Below, one piece after another: positions 26,925 through 35,000 of a DNA stretch of 64,000 nt. The DNA comes from CAVTQZ01 sp963737015 (GTDB lineage Bacteria; Actinomycetota; Acidimicrobiia; Acidimicrobiales; UBA8190). A program made the translations under genes and the position numbers. Numbering within the stretch: position 1 is the stretch's first letter; the number at the start of each line of letters is the position of its first letter. The notes below the pieces were generated by a model. It made no database searches, was not told where the DNA came from, and saw only the letters and a program-made list of their open reading frames with translations. The DNA is taken from contig CAVTQZ010000001.1 of the NCBI GenBank assembly GCA_963737015.1, positions 2,232,001 to 2,296,000 on the forward strand, in the 5' to 3' direction.

Positions 26925-28547
26925 GTGGAGTACAACCTCGCTGATCTCTTCGAGGCCGCCGCCGACGCCTTCGGGGACCGTGAGTACCTCGTGGCCGGCG
27001 AGCGACGGCTCACCTATGCCGAGATGGACGAACGGGCGAACCGCCTCGCCCATCACCTCGCATCGGTCGGCGTCGGGCCCGGCGACCACGTCGGGATCTA
27101 CGCCTTCAATAGTGCGGAGTGGGTCGAGACGGCCTGGGCCGTGTTCAAGCTGCGGGCGGTCTGGGTCAACATCAACTACCGCTACGTCCAGGACGAGCTG
27201 CGCTATCTCTTCACGAACGCCGACCTCGTCGCCCTCGTCCATCAGAGGCGCTTCTCTGCGAACGTCGCCGCGCTGGCGCCGGAGCTGTCGAAGCTCCGTC
27301 ACGTCCTTGTGGTCGAGGACCACAGCGGCGAGGACGTTCCCATGGCGGACGCAGTCGACTACGAGGAGGCGATCGCAGCACAGTCTCCGGCACGCGACTT
27401 TCCGAAGCGTTCCGGGGACGACCTTTACATCCTCTACACAGGCGGCACCACAGGACTCCCGAAGGGCGTCGTCTGGAGGCACGAGGACGTGTTCTTCGCC
27501 CTCGGGGGCGGCATCGACGCCCTGACCGGTCAGCGCGTCACGGGACCCGAGGACATGGTGGAGAAGGGCCGCGCCATGGGCGGACAGATCACCTTCCTCC
27601 CGGCTGCCCCCCTGATGCACGGAGCTTCACAGTGGGCCGTCATGGGCCAGTCCTTCACGGGCAACAGGATCATCCTTCTCGAACGGTTCGACCCTCACGA
27701 GTTGTGGCAGACGGTCGAGGGCGAGCGCGCCAACATGATCATGATCACCGGAGACGCGATGGGCCGTCCGCTCATCGAGGCGCTCGACGAGCCCGGTGTC
27801 TCCTACGACCTGTCCTCGCTCGTCGGCATCACGTCGACCGCCGCTCTTTTCTCGCCGGCCGTGAAGGACGACTTCTTCCGGCGCTTTCCGAACCTGGTCA
27901 TGACCGATGCAATCGGGTCATCGGAGTCGGGGAACAACGGCCTCACGATGGTGAAGCCCGGCTCCACGGCGATGCGGAGCGGACCCACCGTGACATCGCT
28001 CGGTGAGACCGTGGTGTTCGACGAGAACCTGGAGGCGGTGAAACCGGGTTCGGGCGTGGTCGGGAAGATCGCCCGGGCCGGGAACATCCCGATCGGCTAC
28101 TACAACGATCCGGCGAAGACCGCCGAGGTCTTCATCGAAGTCGACGGCAAGCGTTACGTCATGCCCGGCGACTTCGCGACGGTCGAAGCAGACGGCTCGA
28201 TAACTCTGCTCGGACGTGGGTCCATATGCATCAACTCCGGCGGAGAGAAGATCTTCCCCGAGGAGGTGGAGGCTGTGGTGCGATCGCACCCCGCCGTGAT
28301 GGACGCCATCGTGATAGGTGCACCGGACGAACGGTTCGGGCAACGGGTTGCGGCCATCGTAGAGCCACGACGGGGTCGCGCCGCACCATCGTTGCTCGAC
28401 GTACAGGAACATTGCCGCGCGCACATCGCCGGGTACAAGGTCCCGCGACAGCTCCATGTCGTGGACAAGATCGTGAGGTCTCCGAGCGGAAAGCCGGACT
28501 ATCCGTGGGCGACCACGGTCCTCGACTCGACGCCCGCGAGCACTTGA
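26925..28547 (+). CDS. FadD19-like acyl-CoA synthetase
   Basis: This 540-residue adenylate-forming enzyme should activate a carboxylic acid to its CoA thioester with ATP. The AMP-binding P-loop reads YTGGTTGLPKGVVWRHED, a form typical of the FadD17/FadD19 group; other blocks are INYRYVQDELRYLF, TSTAALFSPAVKDDF, GSSESG and GRGSICINSGGEKIFPEEVE, with the catalytic Lys region SPSGKPDY. In mycobacteria FadD19 activates long steroid side chains (C26 acids). Here it sits in the same region as CYP125-like and igr-like genes and carries a KstR-like site just upstream, which supports a steroid role. I chose GTG 26925; the frame is open far upstream through dxs. Confidence 0.88.
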   Translation: MEYNLADLFEAAADAFGDREYLVAGERRLTYAEMDERANRLAHHLASVGVGPGDHVGIYAFNSAEWVETAWAVFKLRAVWVNINYRYVQDELRYLFTNADLVALVHQRRFSANVAALAPELSKLRHVLVVEDHSGEDVPMADAVDYEEAIAAQSPARDFPKRSGDDLYILYTGGTTGLPKGVVWRHEDVFFALGGGIDALTGQRVTGPEDMVEKGRAMGGQITFLPAAPLMHGASQWAVMGQSFTGNRIILLERFDPHELWQTVEGERANMIMITGDAMGRPLIEALDEPGVSYDLSSLVGITSTAALFSPAVKDDFFRRFPNLVMTDAIGSSESGNNGLTMVKPGSTAMRSGPTVTSLGETVVFDENLEAVKPGSGVVGKIARAGNIPIGYYNDPAKTAEVFIEVDGKRYVMPGDFATVEADGSITLLGRGSICINSGGEKIFPEEVEAVVRSHPAVMDAIVIGAPDERFGQRVAAIVEPRRGRAAPSLLDVQEHCRAHIAGYKVPRQLHVVDKIVRSPSGKPDYPWATTVLDSTPAST

Positions 28548-29197
28548 AGGAACTACGCGAGTTGCTCGCCGATGCGCGAGCCGCCGTCTTGACCATGGAG
28601 CTTCAGCGGGGGGTGGTCGGCGACCTCTCCAGCTTTCCGGAGCTCGCCGAGGCCGTCGAGAGGGAACGGGTCATCGCGAACGCCTCTCGGCTCTGCGCCG
28701 AGGCGCGTCGCAACGGTGTTCCCGTGGTGCACTGCACGGCCGGGTTCCGAGGCGACCGAAAGGGGTCGCCCGAGAACGCGCCACTCATCTCGGCCCTGCT
28801 TCGCCGTCCCGAGCATCTGCTCGAGGGCACCGGCGCCGTGGCGCTCGTCCCCGAGCTCGCAGCCGCCGACGACGACCTCGTCTCCCACAGACGCCATGGT
28901 GTCTCACCTTTCACGGGTACAGATCTGGATCCGATGCTGCGGGCTCTAGGTGTCTCCACGGTCGTGGCCACCGGTGTCTCGCTCAACCTGGGCATCGTCG
29001 GGCTCTGCGTGGAAGCCGTGAACCTCGGGTACGACGTCGTCGTCGCAACCGACGCCGTTGCGGGTGTGCCGCGGAGCTATGCGGCGGAAGTGGTGCGCCA
29101 CACGGTCGGGCTCGTGGCGCGACTGGCGACGGTCGAGGAGATCGTGACCGTCATCTCCGGTGACGGTTCTCGCCCGCCGGGCATCCTCAGCGGGTGA
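28544..29197 (+). CDS. Isochorismatase-fold protein lacking the catalytic Cys
   Basis: The protein has the cysteine-hydrolase/isochorismatase fold: the first strand AVLTMELQRGVVGD, then the segment VVHCTAG, and the late strand VVATGVSLNLGIVGLCVEA followed by GYDVVVATDAVAG. At the position where the nucleophilic Cys normally stands (TG-x-x-x-N-x-C) this protein has Gly (NLG), and the first-strand Asp of I-D-M-Q is Glu (M-E-L-Q). It may be non-hydrolytic or use different chemistry. The TTG at 28544 overlaps the previous stop (TTGA), a pattern used repeatedly in this window; GTG 28505 is an alternative. It is probably co-transcribed with the FadD19-like gene. Its end overlaps the convergent glycosylase by 11 bases. 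Confidence 0.75.
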   Translation: MKELRELLADARAAVLTMELQRGVVGDLSSFPELAEAVERERVIANASRLCAEARRNGVPVVHCTAGFRGDRKGSPENAPLISALLRRPEHLLEGTGAVALVPELAAADDDLVSHRRHGVSPFTGTDLDPMLRALGVSTVVATGVSLNLGIVGLCVEAVNLGYDVVVATDAVAGVPRSYAAEVVRHTVGLVARLATVEEIVTVISGDGSRPPGILSG

Positions 29198-29831
29198 GGG
29201 CGCTCTCGGCTGCTCCGGAGAAGAGCTCGACCGCCCGCCAGCAGTACCAAGCCGCGACCGACCGGTACGGACGGAAGGGATCGCCGAGTGGAACGAGCTC
29301 CTTGGCGCTCGGCATGGGAACCTCCCACGCCAGTCCGTAACCGCGCCTCACCCCGAGGTCGCCCGAAGGCCATACGTCGAGCCGGCGGAGTTGGAACATG
29401 AGGAACATGTGCGCGGTCCAGGTACCGATCCCGCGCACCGCCGACACCCTTTCTATGACCTCGTCGTCGCTCTCGCGCCCGAGTCGGCGAGGATCGAGCA
29501 CCACCGTGCCGTCGAGGACCTTCGAAGCGAGATCCGTCAGCGAAGCCGCCTTGTTCGCCGAGAGACCGACGCCCCTGAGCGTCTCAGGAGAGAGGGCGAG
29601 AAGAGCCTCGGGTGTGACCGAACCGCCGAGCGCGACGATCAACCTTCCGTGGATGGCGGCCGCGGCGGAACCCGCCAGCTGCTGGTACAGGATCGACCGC
29701 ACCAAAGCCGCGAAGTGAGAGTCGAGGGGCCGCCTGAATCTCGGCGGCCCGGCGGCGGCTACGAGCTTCGCGATGACGGGATCCCGGGCGGCGAGCTCCC
29801 GTGCGGCGGCGGCATGGCTGACACGCGGCAT
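29187..29831 (-). CDS. HhH-GPD DNA glycosylase (AlkA/Mag type)
   Basis: The 214-residue protein fits 3-methyladenine DNA glycosylase II. It has the helix-hairpin-helix segment VRGIGTWTAHMFLMF at about residues 132-146, followed by VWPSGDLGVRRG, whose Asp158 is the expected catalytic residue. The N-terminal helix SHFAALVRSILYQQLAGSAA is also typical. It removes alkylated bases in base-excision repair. It lacks the AlkA N-terminal domain, so it resembles yeast Mag or the short bacterial form. There are no damage-response partners nearby. A role in repair is well supported; its exact substrate range is not visible. Confidence 0.88.
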   Translation of the reverse strand: MPRVSHAAAARELAARDPVIAKLVAAAGPPRFRRPLDSHFAALVRSILYQQLAGSAAAAIHGRLIVALGGSVTPEALLALSPETLRGVGLSANKAASLTDLASKVLDGTVVLDPRRLGRESDDEVIERVSAVRGIGTWTAHMFLMFQLRRLDVWPSGDLGVRRGYGLAWEVPMPSAKELVPLGDPFRPYRSVAAWYCWRAVELFSGAAESALTR

Positions 29832-29887
29832 CGGCCAACGTGTCTAGCAGCGTGCTCTGCTCGCTGGGCGCGGGCCGCGCCGGCGTC

Positions 29888-31021
29888 TTAGGAGCGCGCC
29901 CCCAGCTGTGCCTCGCGTTGGCGGGTGGTCGAGTGCACGGGATCGGTGTCGAACTGGGGCAGGACGTGCTCCCCGAAGGCCGCGACCGCCTCTGTGCAGA
30001 TCTCGATCGGCATGGAGGAGGAGAGCATGCCGAAGCTCAACTGGTCGGCGCCGGTTTCGACGAACCTCTTCACCGCCCTCGTCACCTCGTCGGGGTCACC
30101 GACTGCGATCTGTCCCTGTGAGATCTGCTTGTCGATCTGCTCGGGTGTGGAGTCGGGAATGGTCTGCGGCCACTCGGGGATGCCCGGCGGCCGCGGGAAG
30201 GTGTCGAGGTAACGGAAGACGAGGCTCAGGTAGTAGCCCACGTCCATGCCCCCGAAGACCTGACGAGCTCTGCCCCCGTCCTCCAGGCAGAGCATCTGGG
30301 TGGTGATCATCACGTTGTCGTTCACGTACTCACCCACAGGCTCCGCGTTCTTGATGTCCTTCTTGTACTTCTCGATGAGCGGGATGAAGCTCTCGGGCTT
30401 GCCGAACGCGAAGCACAGGACACCGAGCCCCTGACGCGCCGCCAGCTCGAAGGTGCCGGGGCTGCCTGCCGCCACCCAGAGAGGCGGATGGGGGTCCGTG
30501 AAGGGCTTGGGCAACACGTTTCTCGTCGGCATCGAGAAGAACTTGCCGTCGTACGCGTACTCGGTCTCGCGCCACATGCGCACGACCTGGGGCAGGGTCT
30601 CCGCGACCATCTCGCGGGTGAGCTCGGGGTCCTCTATCCCGAAGCCCCGCTGCTCGGTGGTCGAAGACCCCCGGCCGGTACCGAACTCGAAACGGCCCTC
30701 CGACAGGTGGTCGAGCATCGCGACCCGTTCGGCGATCCGGGCCGGGTGGTTCGCCGGCGGCGTCATGTTGAAGATGCCCGAGCCGAGGTGGATGTTCTTC
30801 GTCTGGGCCGCCGCGAACCCGAGGAACGATTCGCTGGCGGAAAGGTGCGAGTACTCGGTCAGGAAATGATGCTCAGACGCCCAGGCGTACTTGAAGCCCG
30901 CGGCGTCGGCCGCACGGATGTAGGCGAGCTCGTCCATGATCCGGCGGTGCTCCGCCTGAGGCCCGTACCTCTCGCGCACCCCGGGCGGCAGGCATACGGC
31001 GTTGAAGATTCCGAACTCCAT
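29888..31021 (-). CDS. LLM-class flavin/F420-dependent oxidoreductase
   Basis: The 377-residue luciferase-like TIM-barrel protein starts MEFGIFNAVCLPPG and contains FKYAWASEHHFLTEYSHLSA and HLGSGIFNMTPPANHPARIA, with GRFEFGTGRGSS. It closely resembles the product of 49492-50640, so the two are paralogues. Such proteins are FMN- or F420-dependent monooxygenases or dehydrogenases. I prefer ATG 31021 over GTG 31048 because homology begins at MEFGIF. A near-perfect 20-bp palindrome matching the KstR consensus lies 33 bases upstream, so this gene is probably induced together with the steroid genes. It lies downstream of ltp2 but appears to have its own promoter. Confidence 0.85.
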   Translation of the reverse strand: MEFGIFNAVCLPPGVRERYGPQAEHRRIMDELAYIRAADAAGFKYAWASEHHFLTEYSHLSASESFLGFAAAQTKNIHLGSGIFNMTPPANHPARIAERVAMLDHLSEGRFEFGTGRGSSTTEQRGFGIEDPELTREMVAETLPQVVRMWRETEYAYDGKFFSMPTRNVLPKPFTDPHPPLWVAAGSPGTFELAARQGLGVLCFAFGKPESFIPLIEKYKKDIKNAEPVGEYVNDNVMITTQMLCLEDGGRARQVFGGMDVGYYLSLVFRYLDTFPRPPGIPEWPQTIPDSTPEQIDKQISQGQIAVGDPDEVTRAVKRFVETGADQLSFGMLSSSMPIEICTEAVAAFGEHVLPQFDTDPVHSTTRQREAQLGARS

Positions 31022-31053
31022 GGATCCGACGGTAACACCGCGGCCCACAAAAA

Positions 31054-31067
31054 TGCAACGTGTTACA
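31054..31067. promoter_or_regulatory. KstR-like operator
   Basis: TGCAACGTGTTACA matches TNNAACNNGTTNNA at every fixed position and sits in a longer palindrome, AAATGCAACG/TGTTACATTT (31051-31070), with 8 of 10 arm bases paired. It is just upstream of the LLM oxidoreductase start at 31021 and just beyond the ltp2 stop at 31092. Confidence 0.7.
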
Positions 31068-31091
31068 TTTTACCTGGTTATAGGGTATAAA

Positions 31092-32294
31092 TCAGCGGTC
31101 TGCGCCGAGTACGAGCCCGCTCGTCGGGACCCCCGTCCCCGCCGTCACGAGGACGTTGTCGAGGTCGGGGACTTGGTTGACGGCGCTGCCCCTCACCTGC
31201 CGCACCCCCTCGGCTATTCCGTTCATCCCATGGATGTACGCCTCGCCGAGCTGGCCCCCGTGCGTGTTGGTCGGCAGCTTCCCCCCCATCTTGAGATTGC
31301 CCTCGCGCACGAACTCCTTCGCCTCCCCCCGCTCACAGAAGCCGAGCTCCTCGAGCTGATACAGCACGAACGGCGTGAAGTGGTCGTAGAGAACCGCGGA
31401 TTGGATGTCTTCAGGTCCGAGACCCGACGTCTCCCAAAGCTGGCGCGCCACGACGCCCATCTCCGGAAGACGCGTCAAGTCGTCGCGGTAATAGGACGTC
31501 ATCATGTCCTGCTCGTTGCCCGAACCTTGTGCAGCGGATCGGATGACGGCTGGAGGCCGGCGCAGATCACGCGCCCTCTCGAGGCTCGTCACGACCAATG
31601 CTTGTCCGCCGTCGGACTCCTGACAGCAGTCGAGCAGACGCAGGGGCTCCACGATCCAACGCGAGTCCTGATGATCGGCGAGGGTGATCGGTTTCTCGTA
31701 GAACCATGCTGCGGGGTTCGTGGACGCGTGCTCCCGGTCGGCGACGGCTACGCGCCCGAAGTCCTCTGTGCTCGCGCCCGTCGCATGCAGGTAACGCTGC
31801 GCGAACATCGCGACCCACGATGCCGGTGTCAGCAGTCCTTGTGGTGCGTACCACGCGAAGCTGGCGTTCTCGGCATTCGGCACTGGCGGCCTTCCCTGCA
31901 CACCGGTGCCGAAGCGATTCCCGGAACGCTCGTTGAACGCGCGGTAGCAGACGACGACGTCCGCGACGCCGCTGTGCACCGCCATTGCAGCCTGCTGGAC
32001 CGTGGCGCAAGCGGCGCCCCCGCCGTAGTGGATCCTGCTGAAGAACGTGAGGTCCCCCATCCCGATCGAGCGGGCTATCTCGGTCTCCGGGTTCGTGTCG
32101 GCGGAGAACGTCACGAGGCCGTCCACCTCGAGGGGCGCGATGCCCGCGTCCTCGAGGCTCGCCGCCACCGCTTCGGTGGCGAGACGCAGCTCGCTTCTGC
32201 CGGAGTTCTTCGAGAATTCCGTCGCACCGATGCCGCAGATGGCGGTCGTACCGGCAAAACCGTGACTCACCCGACCCGAACTCGACACAGTCAC
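31092..32294 (-). CDS. ltp2: Ltp2-like retro-aldolase (thiolase-fold lipid-transfer protein)
   Basis: The 400-residue thiolase-fold protein matches the SCP-x/Ltp2 group (CGIGATEFSKNSGRSELRLA; HYGGGAACATVQQAAMAVHS; LLDCCQESDGGQALVVTS). Ltp2 cleaves the 17-hydroxy-pregnenoyl-CoA intermediate to a 17-keto steroid and propionyl-CoA. Tyr residues in VLYDHFTPF and THGGQLGEAYIHG correspond to those reported as catalytic in Ltp2. It begins at GTG 32294, overlapping the chsH1 stop, and is the last gene of a five-gene minus-strand operon with the order ChsE2-like, ChsH2, ChsE1-like, ChsH1, Ltp2. In M. tuberculosis the equivalent operon (igr) also ends with ltp2. Confidence 0.88.
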   Translation of the reverse strand: MTVSSSGRVSHGFAGTTAICGIGATEFSKNSGRSELRLATEAVAASLEDAGIAPLEVDGLVTFSADTNPETEIARSIGMGDLTFFSRIHYGGGAACATVQQAAMAVHSGVADVVVCYRAFNERSGNRFGTGVQGRPPVPNAENASFAWYAPQGLLTPASWVAMFAQRYLHATGASTEDFGRVAVADREHASTNPAAWFYEKPITLADHQDSRWIVEPLRLLDCCQESDGGQALVVTSLERARDLRRPPAVIRSAAQGSGNEQDMMTSYYRDDLTRLPEMGVVARQLWETSGLGPEDIQSAVLYDHFTPFVLYQLEELGFCERGEAKEFVREGNLKMGGKLPTNTHGGQLGEAYIHGMNGIAEGVRQVRGSAVNQVPDLDNVLVTAGTGVPTSGLVLGADR

Positions 32295-32812
32295 GGCTCC
32301 ACCGCAGCACCTTCGTCGTTGCCGGATCGTGATGTGCCCGGATCACGCATCGGGAGCGTGAGCACCACCGTCCCGGTCACGTGGTCGCCGCGGCTGTTCG
32401 AACCCTTGACGGCAACCTCCACCGTCCCCGGCGCGCCCGGACCGCCAGCTGTATCGGTACCCGCCATGGCGGAGGGCGAGGTCTTCTCGACGCTGCCGCT
32501 CAGGACCATGGTGTCGCCCGGGTAGTTGGGCGCGCCGAGCCTGATCGAGACATCGGTGATTATCGCCCCGGGTCCGGCCCAGTCCGTGACGAAACGGCCG
32601 ACGAAACCGTTGGTGCTGAGTATGTTCATGAAAATGTCGGGGGATCCCCGCTCCAGCGCGAGACCCGGATCGTGATGAACGTCCTGATAGTCCCGGGAGG
32701 CGATTGCAGTTGCGACTATCAGTGTCCGTGTGAGGGGCACCTCGAGCTCCGGAAGAAGATCGCCTCTGGCCACGTCTTCGAAGAAAAGCGTCTTTCGATC
32801 TGAAGCGGTCAC
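32291..32812 (-). CDS. chsH1: ChsH1-like MaoC hydratase subunit
   Basis: The 173-residue hotdog protein starts VTASDRKTLFFEDVARGDLL and has the MaoC-type hydratase segment IASRDYQDVHHDPGLALERG, with Asp and His at the usual active-site positions, followed by ILSTNGFVGRFVTDWAGPGA. ChsH1 pairs with ChsH2 to hydrate the double bond made by ChsE1-ChsE2 in the propionate side chain of 3-oxo-4-pregnene-20-carboxyl-CoA. The GTG start at 32812 overlaps the preceding stop (GTGA) and its stop overlaps the ltp2 start. The long open frame upstream of 32812 is the antiphase of the neighbouring dehydrogenase. The C-terminal 25 residues look disordered. Confidence 0.87.
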   Translation of the reverse strand: MTASDRKTLFFEDVARGDLLPELEVPLTRTLIVATAIASRDYQDVHHDPGLALERGSPDIFMNILSTNGFVGRFVTDWAGPGAIITDVSIRLGAPNYPGDTMVLSGSVEKTSPSAMAGTDTAGGPGAPGTVEVAVKGSNSRGDHVTGTVVLTLPMRDPGTSRSGNDEGAAVEP

Positions 32813-33954
32813 GACGCGCTCTTCAGGCGATCGCCCAGGTGCATGCCGAGGCGCGCGAGCTCGGCGCTCGGAGCTCCGAGCATCAGCTCGATCTGCTTCC
32901 CCCAGAGAAAGTAACGGTGGATCGGGAACTCGATGTCGGCGCCGATCCCGCCGTGGAGGTGCTGAGTGGCGTGCACGACGCGCTGGCCGGCCTCTGATGC
33001 CCACCATTTCGCAGCCGCGACCTCCTCGGTGGCGGGCCTTCCAGTGTCGAGGCGCCAGGCCGCATTCCACAGAGTGACCCTTATTGCTTCGGTGTCGATG
33101 AACGCGTCCGCGGCCCTGAGCATCGTCGCCTGGAACGAGGACAGCGGCCGGCCGAATTGTTGACGCTCGTTCAGGTACGAAGCGGTCCGCCGGACCGCTT
33201 CCTCGCAGACACCGAGCGCGATGGCGCACAAACCCGTACGCGCGCGCTCGAGTATCCAATCGACTGCTTCGGCTCCGCGCCCGGGTCCGACGACCACGTC
33301 GGCGTCGCTCGCAGGTGCGTCTTCGAATTGCAGATGCGGGTGCACCTGGCGGTCGGTGGTCTCGGCCGGCGAAAGCGTGACTTTCTCCCCCCGCGGGTCG
33401 ATAAGGAAGACCGCGGGTCCGTCCTCGGTCTCGGCCGGGAGGAGCACGCGCTCTGCCAGATGAGCCTGCGGCACCGCGTTCGCCATCCCGTGAAGCACCC
33501 ACCCCCCGTCTCGGCGCGTCGCGTTCACGGCCGCGCCTGACGTTGTCGCGCCTGCCGCCTGAGCTGCTGCCACCTCGGTCAACGCGGCGGTCAACTTGAC
33601 GGTGCCCGACGCCACACCGGGAAGCCAACGCTCTTTCTGTTCCGGCAGGCCGAAGTGCGCGAGAGGCATTGCGCCGAGGACGGTCGTCGCCCACAGCGGT
33701 ACCGGGGCGACGTGGCGGCCCTGGACCTCGAGTACGAGGCACAGCTCCGTTAGCCCGAGACCGGCTCCCCCGAACGACTCCGGCAGTGCCAACCCGAGCA
33801 GGTTCGCGTTCGCCAGTGCTGCCCAGAGGCGCGCGTCGAACCGATCTGCGCTGCGCTCCGAGTCCGCTACCAGGTCAGGCGTGGCGAGCCCCGCAAAGAC
33901 TGCGTTCGCGCTCTCGGCGACGGCCAGTTGCTCCTCGTTGAGCTCGAACTCCAT
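32809..33954 (-). CDS. ChsE1/FadE28-like acyl-CoA dehydrogenase subunit
   Basis: The 381-residue acyl-CoA dehydrogenase begins MEFELNEEQLAVAESANAVF. It has the shortened central region of the FadE28/FadE27 type of subunit (LIDPRGEKVTLSPAETTDRQ) and the C-terminal blocks RTASYLNERQQFGRPLSSFQ and HLHGGIGADIEFPIHRYFLW. In mycobacteria FadE28 (ChsE1) and FadE29 (ChsE2) form an alpha2beta2 enzyme that oxidises the 3-carbon side chain of the steroid CoA ester. The start overlaps the chsH2 stop (TGATG). In the M. tuberculosis igr operon fadE28 and fadE29 are adjacent; here chsH2 lies between the two. Confidence 0.85.
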   Translation of the reverse strand: MEFELNEEQLAVAESANAVFAGLATPDLVADSERSADRFDARLWAALANANLLGLALPESFGGAGLGLTELCLVLEVQGRHVAPVPLWATTVLGAMPLAHFGLPEQKERWLPGVASGTVKLTAALTEVAAAQAAGATTSGAAVNATRRDGGWVLHGMANAVPQAHLAERVLLPAETEDGPAVFLIDPRGEKVTLSPAETTDRQVHPHLQFEDAPASDADVVVGPGRGAEAVDWILERARTGLCAIALGVCEEAVRRTASYLNERQQFGRPLSSFQATMLRAADAFIDTEAIRVTLWNAAWRLDTGRPATEEVAAAKWWASEAGQRVVHATQHLHGGIGADIEFPIHRYFLWGKQIELMLGAPSAELARLGMHLGDRLKSAS

Positions 33955-35000
33955 CAGGCATTCACCTCCGACGGCCGGAACATGGGGAGGGTCAGCTCTT
34001 CGTCGACCGCCACGAACTCGCACTCGAGTGGCATCCCGATCCTCACGTCCGGAGGGTCGATGTCGACGAGGTCTGCCACGAGCCTCGTCCCCTCTTCGAG
34101 CTCCACCAATGCGATCGCAAGCGGATAATCGAACGAAGGGACCCGAGGGTGATGCACGACCACGTAGCTGTACAGCGATCCCCGCCCCGAAGACTGCAAG
34201 GTGTCCCATTCGAAGGATCCGCACCCGCCGCACGCGGGGCGCGGTGGATGTCGGAGCAGGCGACAGGCTGAGCACCGCTGGATCAGCAGCTTCTTGTCCC
34301 GGGCCCCCTCGAAGAAGAAGGCGTTGTCCTGGGTGATCGCTGGACGCGGCCTCCTCGGTCTCTGCTTCTCGTCACGTGATGCGCCCGAGCTCGGAACATT
34401 CTCGCTTCCCGAAACGTCCTTCGCCTCCGCAACGCGAGGACGAAAGCGCAGGATCCGAAACTTCATCGTCCCGACCTTCTCCGAGTTCTGGTCGGTGAAG
34501 TCGGTCCTGGTGGTGACGAAATGGCCGTCGCCGAGGGCGGTCCGTTTCTCGGGGGACACCGACTCGATGACCGAGGTCGCGGTCAGGCGGTCCCCTATGA
34601 CGAGGGGTCGCTCGTAATGCTGTTCGCAGTTGGTCGCCACCACGGAGGTGAACCCGGCCGAGTCCAATAGCGCGAACAGCCGGTCCTGTGCGGACTCGTC
34701 CATCGAGGTACCGGCACCCTTACCGCCACCGTTCGCACTGCGCGCCTTGTCAGCCTCGGCCGAGGCGCGGTATCCGCGCATGATCCACGCCTGAAGCATC
34801 GTCGGGGGGGCGACAATGCCGGCAAAGCCGTTTCCGAGCGCTGCTTCTTCGTCCACGTACACGGGATTGTCGTCGCCGATCGCCTCGACCCAGTGACGGA
34901 TCATCGGCTGATTGACCGGATCCGGTGCACGCGCAGGGGGACCGACGGCAAGGCCCTCGAACGCCCTCAGGTCGGTGGGTACCCCGGTCCCCGAAGTCAT
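33954..35000 (-). CDS. chsH2: ChsH2-like MaoC/DUF35 fusion
   Basis: The 348-residue protein has two parts. The N-terminal MaoC-like hotdog (IRHWVEAIGDDNPVYVDEEA; GFAGIVAPPTMLQAWIMRGY) matches ChsH2 and pairs with ChsH1. The C-terminal DUF35 part has a zinc-ribbon (CSACRLLRHPPRPACGGC) and an OB-fold (SLYSYVVVHHP, LVADLVDIDPPDVRIGMPLE). In studied systems the DUF35 domain docks Ltp2, so hydration and retro-aldol cleavage are physically coupled. A charged linker of about 40 residues (SRDEKQRPRRPRPA) separates the domains. It sits between the two dehydrogenase subunits in the operon with short overlaps at both ends. Confidence 0.9.
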   Translation of the reverse strand: MTSGTGVPTDLRAFEGLAVGPPARAPDPVNQPMIRHWVEAIGDDNPVYVDEEAALGNGFAGIVAPPTMLQAWIMRGYRASAEADKARSANGGGKGAGTSMDESAQDRLFALLDSAGFTSVVATNCEQHYERPLVIGDRLTATSVIESVSPEKRTALGDGHFVTTRTDFTDQNSEKVGTMKFRILRFRPRVAEAKDVSGSENVPSSGASRDEKQRPRRPRPAITQDNAFFFEGARDKKLLIQRCSACRLLRHPPRPACGGCGSFEWDTLQSSGRGSLYSYVVVHHPRVPSFDYPLAIALVELEEGTRLVADLVDIDPPDVRIGMPLECEFVAVDEELTLPMFRPSEVNA

